From Pseudomonas subflava (GTDB lineage: Bacteria > Pseudomonadota > Gammaproteobacteria > Pseudomonadales > Pseudomonadaceae), in NCBI RefSeq assembly GCF_023823685.1, contig NZ_JAMXBF010000006.1, positions 414,086-478,085 of the forward strand: 64,000 bases of DNA, written 5' to 3'. Below the pieces are notes generated by a model. That model did no database searches and was not told where the DNA came from. It saw only the letters and a list, made by a program, of their open reading frames with translations. Below, piece after piece: positions 8,217 to 16,413 of this stretch (position 1 is its first letter; each line of letters begins with the position of its first letter). The position numbers and the translations under genes are program-made.

Positions 8217-9074
8217 ATGATCGAAAAACAGAACATGCCCGCCCAGCACCAGGACATCCCCCACGGCAGCGAGGCGCACATGCACCCGAAGCCGATCTAC
8301 ATCGACGAACGCTACCGCGGCTCCGGCAAGCTGGAGGGCAAGGTGGCGATCATCAGCGGTGCCGACAGCGGCATCGGCCGCGCCGTGGCCGTGCACTTCG
8401 CCGAGGAAGGCTGCGACATCGTGCTGCTGTACCTCGACCGCGACGAAGACGCCAGGCTGACCCAGGCGGAGATCGAGAAGCGCGGCCGCCAGGTGCTGCC
8501 GCTGGCCGGCGACGTGGCCGATGCCGCGTTCTGCCAGAAGGTGGTCCGCGAGACCATCGGCAAGTGGGGCCGCCTCGACATCCTGGTCAACAACGCCGGC
8601 GAACAGCAGCCGCAGGAAGGCCTCGAGGACATTCCGCAGGAGCAGTGGGAGCAGACCTTCCGCACCAACATCTTCGCCATGTTCCAGCTGACCAAGGCGG
8701 CGCTGCCACACCTGGAGGAGGGCGCGGCGATCATCAACACCACCTCGATCACCGCCTACAAGGGCAACGCCATGCTGCTGGACTACTCGTCCACCAAGGG
8801 CGCCATCACCACCTTCACCCGTTCGCTGGCGCTGAACCTGGTCAAGCGCGGCATCCGCGTCAACGCCGTGGCCCCAGGGCCGATCTGGACGCCGCTGATC
8901 GTCTCCACCTTCCCGGCGGACAAGGTCGCCGGCTTCGGCTCGGACACCCCCATGCAGCGCCCCGGCCAGCCCTCGGAGGTCGCACCGGCCTTCGTCTACC
9001 TGGCCAGCAACGACTCCAGCTACGTCAGCGGCCAGGTGTTGCACGTCAACGGCGGCACCGTGGTCAACGGTTGA
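8217..9074 (+). CDS. SDR-family oxidoreductase, general-stress (YdaD/YhdF-like)
   Basis: 285-residue classical SDR with a roughly 40-residue N-terminal extension before the Rossmann fold, typical of the glucose/ribitol-dehydrogenase-like general stress proteins. Cofactor motif SGADSGIG, NNAG motif, catalytic Ser in NTTSITAY and YSSTK (Tyr-x3-Lys) are all intact. The extension (PHGSEAHMHPKPIYIDERYRGSGKL) is characteristic of that subfamily. The ATG at 8217 has GAGAGGAA upstream and lies 17 bases after the ligD stop, so it is probably the third gene of the ku-ligD transcript. The substrate is unknown. Confidence 0.85.
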   Translation: MIEKQNMPAQHQDIPHGSEAHMHPKPIYIDERYRGSGKLEGKVAIISGADSGIGRAVAVHFAEEGCDIVLLYLDRDEDARLTQAEIEKRGRQVLPLAGDVADAAFCQKVVRETIGKWGRLDILVNNAGEQQPQEGLEDIPQEQWEQTFRTNIFAMFQLTKAALPHLEEGAAIINTTSITAYKGNAMLLDYSSTKGAITTFTRSLALNLVKRGIRVNAVAPGPIWTPLIVSTFPADKVAGFGSDTPMQRPGQPSEVAPAFVYLASNDSSYVSGQVLHVNGGTVVNG

Positions 9075-9093
9075 GCGGCAGATACCAGAACAG

Positions 9094-9112
9094 GGCGACC
9101 TCTCGGGTCGCC
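9094..9112. terminator. Hairpin between convergent SDR genes
   Basis: Seven-base perfect stem GGCGACC/GGTCGCC (9094-9100 and 9106-9112) shortly after the plus-strand SDR stop. A second hairpin with six-base arms lies at 9147-9152/9157-9162. Neither has a T-run. The 9075-9322 gap lies between convergent genes; beyond these hairpins I see nothing coding in it. Confidence 0.35.
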
Positions 9113-9322
9113 GGGTTCAGGCCGCATCCGCGAAGAGAACGAATGACAGGACAACCGTCCTGCATGAGTGCAGGCCGAGGGCGCCTAGATAAATGGTCTT
9201 CCGCGGCCATCGCCTTATCTCGATGCCTTCCGGGGCACAAGGCGATGGCTTGGTGCGAATGCTGCAAAGGCATACCGCGCAGGGCCTGCGGCAATGCTCC
9301 ACTGTGACCTCAAGTAATACCC

Positions 9323-10096
9323 CTATACCGTTGGCACCGTTCCGCCATCGATTACGAACTCACTGCCCGTGATGGCGGCCGCGCGGGACGAGGCGAGGAA
9401 GGCAATGAGGTCAGCCACTTCGTCCGGTCTGGAGGGTCGTCCAAGGGGAATGCCGCCCAAGGCCTGCATGATGATTCGCTTGCCGCGTTCATAGTCGGTA
9501 CCTGCTTCCTGCGCCAGCCGTTCGGCCAGGGCGACCGACGCGTCGGTTTCGACCCAGCCCGGTGACACCCGAACCACACGCACGCCTTGTGGCGATACCT
9601 CCTTCGACAGGCTCTTGCTGTAGGTAGAGAGCGCCGACTTGGCTGCGGCATAGGCGGTGGTGGCTTCCGGCAGCGGCAGACGGTTCTGAATGGAAGTCAC
9701 ATGGATGATGACGCCCGCTTTGCGTTCGAGCATCTGCGGCAGCAGGGCGCGGTCCAGGCGCACGGCCGGGAGCAGGTTGAGGTCGAACTCGCGCTGCCAC
9801 TGCGTGTCGTCCAGCGCGGCGAAGCCACCTCCGGGGGCCGACGAGCCGCCCAGCACATGGACGATGATGTCCACCGTGCCCAGGCACTGCCGGGTCGCTT
9901 GCACCAGGGTGTCGCAGCCTTCACGGGTCGACAGGTCGGCCTGCACGAACAGCTCGCTCGGCAGGTCTGCATCCGCCTGCCGTGCCGAGGTCAGTACCGT
10001 CGCGCCTTCCGCGAGAAAGCGGCTGACCACCGCGCGACCGACGCCTTTGGTGCCGCCTGTGACCAGTACGTGCTTGCCAGTGAGGTCGAGGTTCAT
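9323..10096 (-). CDS. SDR-family oxidoreductase
   Basis: 257-residue classical short-chain dehydrogenase. It has the cofactor motif TGGTKGVG near residue 14, a Ser in IHVTSIQN and the catalytic YAAAK; the C-terminal GGTVPTV tail is as in the FabG-like group. In place of NNAG it has HVLGGSSA, as seen in many divergent members. It overlaps the NTF2-like gene by four bases (ATGA), so the two are co-expressed, and both are divergent from a LysR regulator that probably controls them. The substrate cannot be read from sequence. Confidence 0.85.
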   Translation of the reverse strand: MNLDLTGKHVLVTGGTKGVGRAVVSRFLAEGATVLTSARQADADLPSELFVQADLSTREGCDTLVQATRQCLGTVDIIVHVLGGSSAPGGGFAALDDTQWQREFDLNLLPAVRLDRALLPQMLERKAGVIIHVTSIQNRLPLPEATTAYAAAKSALSTYSKSLSKEVSPQGVRVVRVSPGWVETDASVALAERLAQEAGTDYERGKRIIMQALGGIPLGRPSRPDEVADLIAFLASSRAAAITGSEFVIDGGTVPTV

Positions 10097-10422
10097 GGGG
10101 CGATCTCCAGCGAGCGGATCTGCCCGTTCTGCAACACGAACACATGCTTGAGCTGCACCGGGCTGCCAGGGAAGTCGCCGACCACGCGGGCGGTTACGGT
10201 CAGTGCGTCGTCCTGCTGCGTGGTGCCCTGGGGCTCGACGCGGTAGCTGAAGGCTTGCTGCGCTTCCCGGTGCCAGGCTTCGATAGCGGCAAGGCCCTGG
10301 TGCGTGCGGTTCTCGTCGGTCACCGTGGCGTCCGGACAGAAGCAGGTGGCAAGGCGCGAGGCGTCGCCGCCATTGCTGATATCGAAGTAGGTCTCTACGG
10401 CTTCAGGCAGGTGCAGGTTCAT
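10093..10422 (-). CDS. NTF2/SnoaL-like protein
   Basis: 109-residue cone-shaped alpha+beta barrel of the NTF2-like superfamily ([31 protein letters not shown] is the usual N-terminal signature). Members serve as small isomerases, dehydratases or binding proteins, so catalysis is not certain. A GAGGAGA ribosome site precedes the ATG at 10422. It is the first gene of the two-gene unit with the SDR, which suggests both act on the same small molecule. Confidence 0.75.
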   Translation of the reverse strand: MNLHLPEAVETYFDISNGGDASRLATCFCPDATVTDENRTHQGLAAIEAWHREAQQAFSYRVEPQGTTQQDDALTVTARVVGDFPGSPVQLKHVFVLQNGQIRSLEIAP

Positions 10423-10478
10423 GGCCTATCTCCTCTCTCACAGGTGGGTGGGGTTTACGGCTGTGATCTTGCCGCTCG

Positions 10479-10532
10479 CAGGATAATTTGCTCAACTGGG
10501 ACAGAATTAACGACCTATCCTGAATTTCAGGA
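10479..10532. promoter_or_regulatory. Operator-like inverted repeats, lysR / NTF2-SDR divergent region
   Basis: The 117-base gap between the divergent genes holds two nested inverted repeats. CAGGATA (10479-10485) pairs with TATCCTG (10516-10522), and a 15-base palindrome with a single central base, TCCTGAA-T-TTCAGGA, occupies 10518-10532, ending eight bases before the lysR start. Position and symmetry fit LysR-type regulator binding sites, including autoregulation by promoter occlusion; no binding data are available. Confidence 0.45.
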
Positions 10533-10539
10533 CAATCCG

Positions 10540-11439
10540 ATGGCCGACCCACGACTGGGCCTCAACGAACTGGAAGCGGTGCTTGCCGTGGCGCGCCGGG
10601 CGTCGTTCCGGCAGGCGGCCATCGACCTGGATGTGTCCACTACCGCATTGAGCAACACCATCGCCAAGCTGGAGGCGAGCCTCGAAACGCGCCTGTTCAA
10701 TCGCACTACCCGCAGCGTGTCGCTGACCGAGGCCGGGGCGATGTACCTGGAGCGGGTTGGGCCGGCGCTGCAGGACGTGCGCGCCGCGCTCGAAACGGTG
10801 CGCGCGCACAGTGCCGGGCCGTCGGGCGTGCTGCGCATCAACGCCTTCGCCAGTGCCGCCCGTTCGACGCTGCTGCCTCTGGTGCTGGAATTTCTGCGGC
10901 GCTACCCCAAGGTGCACATCGACCTGGTGACCGAAGGCCGCCTGGTGGACATCGTCGCCGACGGCTTCGACCTCGGGGTGCGTTCGGCGAACCTGGTCCC
11001 CAGCGACATGATCGTGATTCCCCTCGGCCCGCGGCAGCGCTACGCCGTGGTCGGCACGCCGGGCTACTTCGCGCAGCACGGGCGGCCGCGCACGCCGGCT
11101 GATCTGCTGCGGCATGCGTGCATCCGCGTTCGCCTGCCGAATGGCGCGATCTACCCCTGGCATTTCGAGCGGGCGGGGGAGGTGACGCGGCTCGATGTCA
11201 GCGGGCCGCTGACCCTCGATGAGCCCGGCGTGGTCAAGGCCGTGGTGCAGGCCGGCGTGGGGCTTGGCTTTTTCATGGAGCAGGACGTGCAGGCGGAAAT
11301 CGAGGCCGGTCAGTTCGAGCGGGTCCTGGACGACTGGACGCCGCCTCGGGACAGGCTGTGCCTGTACTACCCCAATCGCCGCAATCCGTCCGCCGCGCTC
11401 AAGGCCTTTACCGCCCTGGCCCGGGGCAACCTGGCCTGA
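10540..11439 (+). CDS. LysR-family transcriptional regulator
   Basis: 299-residue LTTR. The winged helix-turn-helix is at residues 5-65 ([23 protein letters not shown], then [25 protein letters not shown]), followed by a linker helix and a periplasmic-binding-protein-like effector domain from about residue 90. Its closest style is the CrgA/AaeR-type subgroup often paired with SDR genes. The ATG at 10540 is chosen because upstream in-frame sequence lies in the intergenic operator region. It is divergent from the SDR/NTF2 pair, its probable target. Confidence 0.88.
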   Translation: MADPRLGLNELEAVLAVARRASFRQAAIDLDVSTTALSNTIAKLEASLETRLFNRTTRSVSLTEAGAMYLERVGPALQDVRAALETVRAHSAGPSGVLRINAFASAARSTLLPLVLEFLRRYPKVHIDLVTEGRLVDIVADGFDLGVRSANLVPSDMIVIPLGPRQRYAVVGTPGYFAQHGRPRTPADLLRHACIRVRLPNGAIYPWHFERAGEVTRLDVSGPLTLDEPGVVKAVVQAGVGLGFFMEQDVQAEIEAGQFERVLDDWTPPRDRLCLYYPNRRNPSAALKAFTALARGNLA

Positions 11440-11460
11440 GGGCCGGCCCGGGCGTCAGGC
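11434..11460. terminator. Shared hairpin between convergent lysR and HD-LuxR genes
   Basis: GCCTGA (11434-11439) pairs with TCAGGC (11455-11460) around a GC-rich core containing GGCCGGCC. The two arms carry the stop codons of the converging genes. No T-run, so efficiency is uncertain. Confidence 0.3.
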
Positions 11461-12894
11461 GATCAGGCCCAGGGTCAGGCCCTTCAGCGTGGCCGCCGCG
11501 CGGGTGGAGCAGCCCAGCTTGCGGAAGATGCTTTCCATATGGGTGCGCACCGTGCTCGGGCTGATGTCCAGCCGCCGCGCCACTTCCTTGTTGCTGGCGC
11601 CCCGGCTGATTTCCAGCAGGATGGAACACTCGCGGGCCGTCAGCAGCGTGCTCTTGGGTTGCGGCAGCCGGCGTTCGCCCCTTGCGGCAGCGATTACCGC
11701 CTCGCAGATGTCGGCGTCGAACAGCCCGCGGCCGGCATCCTGTTTCAACAGCCGCGCCGCTTCCGATTCGCTGTGGGCCGGGCGCCAGGGCCGGTCGCTG
11801 CGCAGCGCCACCCAGGCGACCGAGGCGGCGAGCAAGCGGCATTCGGCGCATTGGGCATCGCCCAGGGCGCCGCGAAAGTAACCGCTGCCGTCGAGCCGTT
11901 CGTAGGCGTGGGCGGCGATCTCGCCGGGCGCCGTCAGCTCACTGATCTGCCGTGAAGCCTTCTGCGTCCAGTAGGGCACCAGGTGGATGCGCTCGGTGGC
12001 GCCGTAGGGCAGGGGGCCGGCGGTGTTCCACAGCTGGTTGGACACCGCCGCCCGGCCCAGGCCGTGGATCAGCGCCGCCTTGCCGAGGTTGCTCCGGGTC
12101 GCGTCGGGCAGCCCCCACAGGCGGGCGGCCTCCACGGCGAGCTGCGACACCTGCCGCGAATAGCCCGCCAGCCACGGCAGCTTGAGGTCTATCACATCAC
12201 CCACCAGGGTCAGCGACACCGGGCGTTCGATGGCGCTGGTGCTCACCGCGTCGGGTGTGGCCTGCAGCTCCGCCAGCCAGTCCTTGGCATGGTGCACCAG
12301 CAGCGCGGCGAGGGCGGCGGGGTAGCGGCGGTCGGACTGCTCGCGGATCCAGTTCAGCGCAGCGTCCACGCCGTGCGCGCGGCTGAGAATGTCCAGGTCC
12401 CCGGCCAGCACCACCTGGTAGGCCACTTCCGGGATGTGCTCGTGGGTCAGGCCCAGCGGGCGGCCGGTGCCGTCGTAGGTTTCGAACACCCGGCACAGGC
12501 CGGACTCCACATCCGCACCCAACTCCAGGGTCCTGGCGATTTCACCGGACACCTCGCAGTGCACCACCGCCAGCGGCGTGGCCTTGTGCACGGCGTTCAT
12601 CGCGTCGGCGCCCAGGGTCAGGTCGAGCATCGCGCGGCGGCCGTCGACGTCGTCACCCAGCAGGTGGGCGAAGCCATCGGCGTTGGCGGTGCACCCCGAC
12701 CAGCGCAGCAGCGCCACCTGCTCCGCGACCTGGAGGTGTTCGCCGGTGCCATGCCCGGCCTGGGCCAGCAGCCGCGCCAGCCGGGCAACCCGCTGGGAGT
12801 GGCCCAGCGGCTGCCCCATGCTCAGGTCGCCGACCTGGGAAATCGCCGCCAAAGCCCCGCTCAACGAAATGTCGAATCGCACCGCGCCATCCAT
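11455..12894 (-). CDS. LuxR-type regulator with two degenerate HD-GYP-like halves
   Basis: 479 residues from the ATG at 12894 (a longer frame exists upstream without ribosome site). The C terminus (about 418-479) is a LuxR/FixJ helix-turn-helix (LTARECSILLEISRGASNKEVARRL). The rest reads like two HD-GYP-style halves. The first has GHSQRVARLA at 31-40 and ETYDGTGRP near 138-146. The second has YSRQVSQLA near 245, IHGLGR at 276-281 where active enzymes have HDxGK, and HAYERLDGSGYF at 329-340 where active enzymes have HHERxDGxGYP. Metal ligands are therefore missing and c-di-GMP hydrolysis is unlikely; a ligand-sensing role is inferred. It is divergent from an exported hydrolase gene. Confidence 0.8.
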   Translation of the reverse strand: MDGAVRFDISLSGALAAISQVGDLSMGQPLGHSQRVARLARLLAQAGHGTGEHLQVAEQVALLRWSGCTANADGFAHLLGDDVDGRRAMLDLTLGADAMNAVHKATPLAVVHCEVSGEIARTLELGADVESGLCRVFETYDGTGRPLGLTHEHIPEVAYQVVLAGDLDILSRAHGVDAALNWIREQSDRRYPAALAALLVHHAKDWLAELQATPDAVSTSAIERPVSLTLVGDVIDLKLPWLAGYSRQVSQLAVEAARLWGLPDATRSNLGKAALIHGLGRAAVSNQLWNTAGPLPYGATERIHLVPYWTQKASRQISELTAPGEIAAHAYERLDGSGYFRGALGDAQCAECRLLAASVAWVALRSDRPWRPAHSESEAARLLKQDAGRGLFDADICEAVIAAARGERRLPQPKSTLLTARECSILLEISRGASNKEVARRLDISPSTVRTHMESIFRKLGCSTRAAATLKGLTLGLIA

Positions 12895-12983
12895 GAAAAA
12901 GTCCCCGGGTCGGATAAATGACCGATACCCGCCAGGCAGGCCCGTCAGCAGAATTTGAACTCCAAACACAGGAGTTCACTCCC

Positions 12984-13757
12984 ATGAAAACCTTCAGCAA
13001 GCACCTCATCACCGCCGCTTTTGCCCTGACCAGCACCTTCGTGGCCGGTGTCGGCCAGGCCGACGATACACTGCCTTCGGTGGTCATCGTACATGGCGCC
13101 TTCGCCGACGGCTCCGACTGGGCCAAGGTCGTACCTTACCTGCAGGCCGAAGGGGTTTCGGTGACGGTGGTACAGAATCCGCTCACTTCCCTGGCCGACG
13201 ACGTGGCCGCCACCCAGCGCGCGCTGAACAACCAGCAGGGCGACGTGGTGCTGGTCGGCCATTCCTGGGGCGGCACGGTGATCAGCGAGGCCGGCGCCCA
13301 TGACAAAGTCGGCGCCCTGGTGTATGTCGCCGCCTTCGCCCCCGATGCCGGCCAGTTCAGCGGCGAGCAGGGCAAGGGCGCACCGACGCCGCCGGGCATC
13401 AGCCAGATCCAGGCAGACAGCAACGGCTTCCTGTACATGACGCCGCAAGGCATGGCCAAAGACTTCGCCCAGGACCTTCCGGCCGAACAGACTGCCGTGA
13501 TGACCGCGACCCAGGGCCCGATCAAGGCGTCCGCCTTCGATGACCGCACCACCGTCGCCGCCTGGAAGACCAAGCCGTCCTGGTACCTGCTGGCCAGCGA
13601 AGACCGGATGATCCACCCCGACGTCCAGCGCTCCGCCGCCAAGCGCATCGGCGCCACCTTGACCGAACTGCGCACCAGCCACGTGCCGCAGCAGTCGCAG
13701 CCGGCCGCCGTGGCCAAGGTGATTCTCGAAGCGGTCCGCAGCGTCGATGCGCAGTGA
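12984..13757 (+). CDS. Exported alpha/beta hydrolase
   Basis: 257 residues with a Sec signal peptide (about 1-26, ending AGVGQA-DD). The mature part is an alpha/beta hydrolase with oxyanion HG at 37-38, nucleophile elbow GHSWGG (S94), acid near SEDRMIHPD and a candidate catalytic His in TSHVPQQSQP. This small-hydrolase subgroup includes many EstA/pyrethroid-esterase-like annotations, but substrate is unknown. A GGAG site precedes the ATG at 12984. The gene is divergent from the HD-LuxR regulator (89-base gap), which is its likely controller, and is followed after 61 bases by a GMC oxidoreductase. Confidence 0.82.
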   Translation: MKTFSKHLITAAFALTSTFVAGVGQADDTLPSVVIVHGAFADGSDWAKVVPYLQAEGVSVTVVQNPLTSLADDVAATQRALNNQQGDVVLVGHSWGGTVISEAGAHDKVGALVYVAAFAPDAGQFSGEQGKGAPTPPGISQIQADSNGFLYMTPQGMAKDFAQDLPAEQTAVMTATQGPIKASAFDDRTTVAAWKTKPSWYLLASEDRMIHPDVQRSAAKRIGATLTELRTSHVPQQSQPAAVAKVILEAVRSVDAQ

Positions 13758-13818
13758 GAGCGGCCCGTCGACACCCTGAACGGCCTTGGCTTTCACCCGC
13801 TGCAGATGGAAGGGACGC

Positions 13819-15357
13819 ATGAACCAACAGAGTTACGACTTCATCGTGTGTGGCGCCGGTACGACGGGCTGCGTGGTCGCCGCCCGCCTTGCCGAGCAAC
13901 CGGACGCCCGCGTGCTGCTGATCGAAGCCGGCGCGGGCTACACCGGCCCCGAGGTCGTCGAGCCGGGGCAATGGCCCCTCAACCTGGGCTCGGCGCGGGA
14001 CTGGGCCTTCGAAGCACAACCCACCGCCCAGCTGAACGGCCGGCGCCTGTCGTTGAACATGGGCAAGGGCCTTGGCGGAGGATCGAGCATCAACGTCATG
14101 GTCTGGGCCCGCGGGCACCGCTCGGACTGGGAACATTTCGCCGCCGAGTCCGGCGACCCGGCCTGGGGCTACGAGTCGGTGCTGGGCTACTACCGGCGCA
14201 TCGAAAGCTGGCAGGGCAGCCCCGACGCCTGGCGCCGCGGTTCGAACGGCCCGGTGCATGTCGGCCAACCCGCTGCACCCCAGCCCCTGGCCTGGGCCAC
14301 CCTGAAGGCCGCCGGCCAGCTGGGCATTCCGCGCTTCGACAGCCCCAACGGCGAAATGATGGAAGGCCCCGGCGGCGTGGCGATTGCCGACCTGCGCATT
14401 AACCAGGGCAAGCGCGAGTCCGTCTACGACTCCTACATCGCACCGCGCCTGCACCAGCCGAACCTGACGGTGCTCACCGGTGCCCTGGTAGCCCGCTTGC
14501 TGTTCGAGGGCAAGCGGGCAACGGGCGTCGAGGTGCTGATCGACGGCCAGCGCCAATGCTTTTATGCGGCAGGCGAAGTGGTGCTGTCCCTCGGCGCGGT
14601 GAACACGCCCAAGGTCCTGATGCAATCCGGCATCGGCCCGGAAAGCGAGCAGCGCAGCCATGGCATCGAAGTGATCGAACACCTGCCCGGCGTGGGCCAG
14701 AACCACCAGGATCACGTGGCCTTCGGCTGCACCTGGGCATACCGGCAGCCGCAGGACGTGGGCGGTGGCGGTTGCGAGGCCACGCTGTACTGGCGGAGCG
14801 ATGCGCGCCTGGATTACCCCGACCTGCTGCACTGCCAACTGGAGTTCCCGGTGCCGTCGCCAGCCGAGGTTGGCATCGCGCCGCCGGCGCATGGCTGGAC
14901 CATGTTCGCCGGCCTGGCCAGACCGCAGAGCCGAGGGCGCTTGCGCCTGTCCGGCGCCGGGCCGCTGGACGCCATGCTGATCGAGCCGAATTCACTGAGC
15001 GCCCCCGAAGACATGGCCGCCGCGTTCGCCTCCGTCGAGCTGTGCCGCGAGCTGGGCAACCACGGCGCCTTCGATGCGCTGGTCCAGCGCGAGGTCGTGC
15101 CCGGGCCAGGGGATCGCCGGGCGATGGAGCAATTCATCCGCAACTCGGCCGTGACCTACTGGCACCAGTGCGGTACCGCGAAAATGGGCCGTGACGCGCT
15201 GTCAGTGGTCGATCACCAGCTCAAGGTGTACGGCATCGAGCGACTGCGTATCGCCGATGCCTCGATCATGCCGCGTATCACCGTCGGCAACACCATGGCG
15301 CCCTGCGTGGTGATCGGCGAGCGCGCGGCGGACATGATCCGGGAAGCCCACACCTAA
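13819..15357 (+). CDS. GMC-family FAD oxidoreductase (choline/alcohol dehydrogenase-like)
   Basis: 512-residue glucose-methanol-choline oxidoreductase. The N-terminal FAD site is VCGAGTTGCVVAARLAE with ligand acid in LLIEAG. The GMC signature GKGLGGGSSINVMVWARG follows near residue 85. The C-terminal catalytic region has YWHQCGTAKMG (catalytic His) and NTMAPC. No signal peptide. Length and layout match choline-dehydrogenase-like enzymes acting on alcohols, but there is no betB or betI next to it, so a betaine role is not supported. It is probably co-transcribed with the upstream hydrolase. Confidence 0.87.
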   Translation: MNQQSYDFIVCGAGTTGCVVAARLAEQPDARVLLIEAGAGYTGPEVVEPGQWPLNLGSARDWAFEAQPTAQLNGRRLSLNMGKGLGGGSSINVMVWARGHRSDWEHFAAESGDPAWGYESVLGYYRRIESWQGSPDAWRRGSNGPVHVGQPAAPQPLAWATLKAAGQLGIPRFDSPNGEMMEGPGGVAIADLRINQGKRESVYDSYIAPRLHQPNLTVLTGALVARLLFEGKRATGVEVLIDGQRQCFYAAGEVVLSLGAVNTPKVLMQSGIGPESEQRSHGIEVIEHLPGVGQNHQDHVAFGCTWAYRQPQDVGGGGCEATLYWRSDARLDYPDLLHCQLEFPVPSPAEVGIAPPAHGWTMFAGLARPQSRGRLRLSGAGPLDAMLIEPNSLSAPEDMAAAFASVELCRELGNHGAFDALVQREVVPGPGDRRAMEQFIRNSAVTYWHQCGTAKMGRDALSVVDHQLKVYGIERLRIADASIMPRITVGNTMAPCVVIGERAADMIREAHT

Positions 15358-15404
15358 GAGAAGCAAGGACGGTAGAGAGCCGATGAGCCCGGTTCCCATA
15401 CGTC

Positions 15405-15418
15405 CTCAGCTAGCTGAG
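15405..15418. terminator. 14-base perfect palindrome between convergent genes
   Basis: CTCAGCTAGCTGAG lies in the 72-base gap between the GMC gene and the end of ybhN. As RNA it would form a hairpin with a tiny loop. No T-run follows on either strand, so it could be a terminator or a protein site; not decidable from sequence. Confidence 0.3.
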
Positions 15419-15429
15419 CTGGGGTGACG

Positions 15430-16413
15430 TCACGCCCCCTCGGTCTTCAGCCGGCCGGCCTGTTCGGACTTTTGGCGCAGTTTTTTCGCGCGTTTTTCCA
15501 GTACCAGATAGACCACCACGGCCACCAGCAGCGGCAGCAGCAGGTAGATGGCGCGGTAGCCGATCAGGGCGGCGAGGACGGCGCCTTTGGAGGCCTGGCC
15601 TTCGAGCATGGCGATGAACACCGCCTCCAGCACGCCCAGGCCTGCGGGGATGTGGGTGACGACGCCGGCGATGCTGCTGACCAGCATGATGCCGAGCACG
15701 GTGGGGTAGTCCACGCCCTTCGGCAGCAGCAGGAAGATCAGCAGGCTGGACAGCGACCAGTTGCACATGGACATGCCCGCCTGGGCCAGCGCCAGTTTCA
15801 GCGAGGGCAGGGTGACTTCGTGGTCGCGCCAGGACCAGGAGCGGCGGCGGGCGAAGCGGCAGGCCAACAGGTAGGTGGCGCAGACCAGCAGCAGGCCGAT
15901 GCCGATGGCCTGTAGCGCGGTGGCGCCGATCTGCCAGTTCTCCGGCAGTTGCACCAGGCGCAGGGAGAAGACGATGCCGGCGAGGATCATGTAGCCCAGC
16001 CAGTTGGTGATCAGGCTGAAGGTGAGGATGCGCGTCACGGTCGCCACGCCCAGCCCCAGCCGCGAATACAGGCGGTAGCGCAGGGCGATGGCACCGACCC
16101 AGGAGCTGAGGTTGAGGTTGAAGGCGTAGCAGACGAAGGTCAGCGGTAGGATCTGCTTGGCGGGCAAGTGATGACCGGTGTAGGCGCGGCCGAGCAGGTC
16201 ATAGCTGGCGAACAGCGTGAAGCTGACGGCGGTGATGCCGACACAGGCCAGTAGCATGGGCATGCTGTAGCTCTGCAGGGCCTGGACCACCTCGTTCCAC
16301 TCCAGGTTCTTCACCAGCATGAACAGCAACACCGGCACCATGATGAAGAAGAACACGGTGAGCAGGCGCTTGCCCCATTTGATCCAGGGTTTGGGCTGGT
16401 TTTGCTGGGTCAT
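15430..16413 (-). CDS. ybhN: YbhN-like membrane protein (UPF0104 / LPG synthase TM family)
   Basis: 327-residue inner-membrane protein with about eight hydrophobic helices, beginning at 16-36 and ending with the LLPLLVAVVVYLVLEKRAKKL helix and a basic tail. It belongs to the family related to the flippase half of lysylphosphatidylglycerol synthase. It is last in a ybhP-clsB-ybhN trio whose order matches E. coli, and overlaps clsB by four bases (ATGA). Context supports a role in phospholipid handling; the transported or modified lipid is not known from sequence. Confidence 0.85.
   Translation of the reverse strand: MTQQNQPKPWIKWGKRLLTVFFFIMVPVLLFMLVKNLEWNEVVQALQSYSMPMLLACVGITAVSFTLFASYDLLGRAYTGHHLPAKQILPLTFVCYAFNLNLSSWVGAIALRYRLYSRLGLGVATVTRILTFSLITNWLGYMILAGIVFSLRLVQLPENWQIGATALQAIGIGLLLVCATYLLACRFARRRSWSWRDHEVTLPSLKLALAQAGMSMCNWSLSSLLIFLLLPKGVDYPTVLGIMLVSSIAGVVTHIPAGLGVLEAVFIAMLEGQASKGAVLAALIGYRAIYLLLPLLVAVVVYLVLEKRAKKLRQKSEQAGRLKTEGA

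Noticed and set aside
11455..12894. Active c-di-GMP phosphodiesterase
   Set aside because: The metal-binding HD and HHE motifs and the GYP loop are all altered.
13819..15357. Choline dehydrogenase BetA
   Set aside because: It is GMC family and similar in length, but betB, betI and choline transporters are absent from the neighbourhood.
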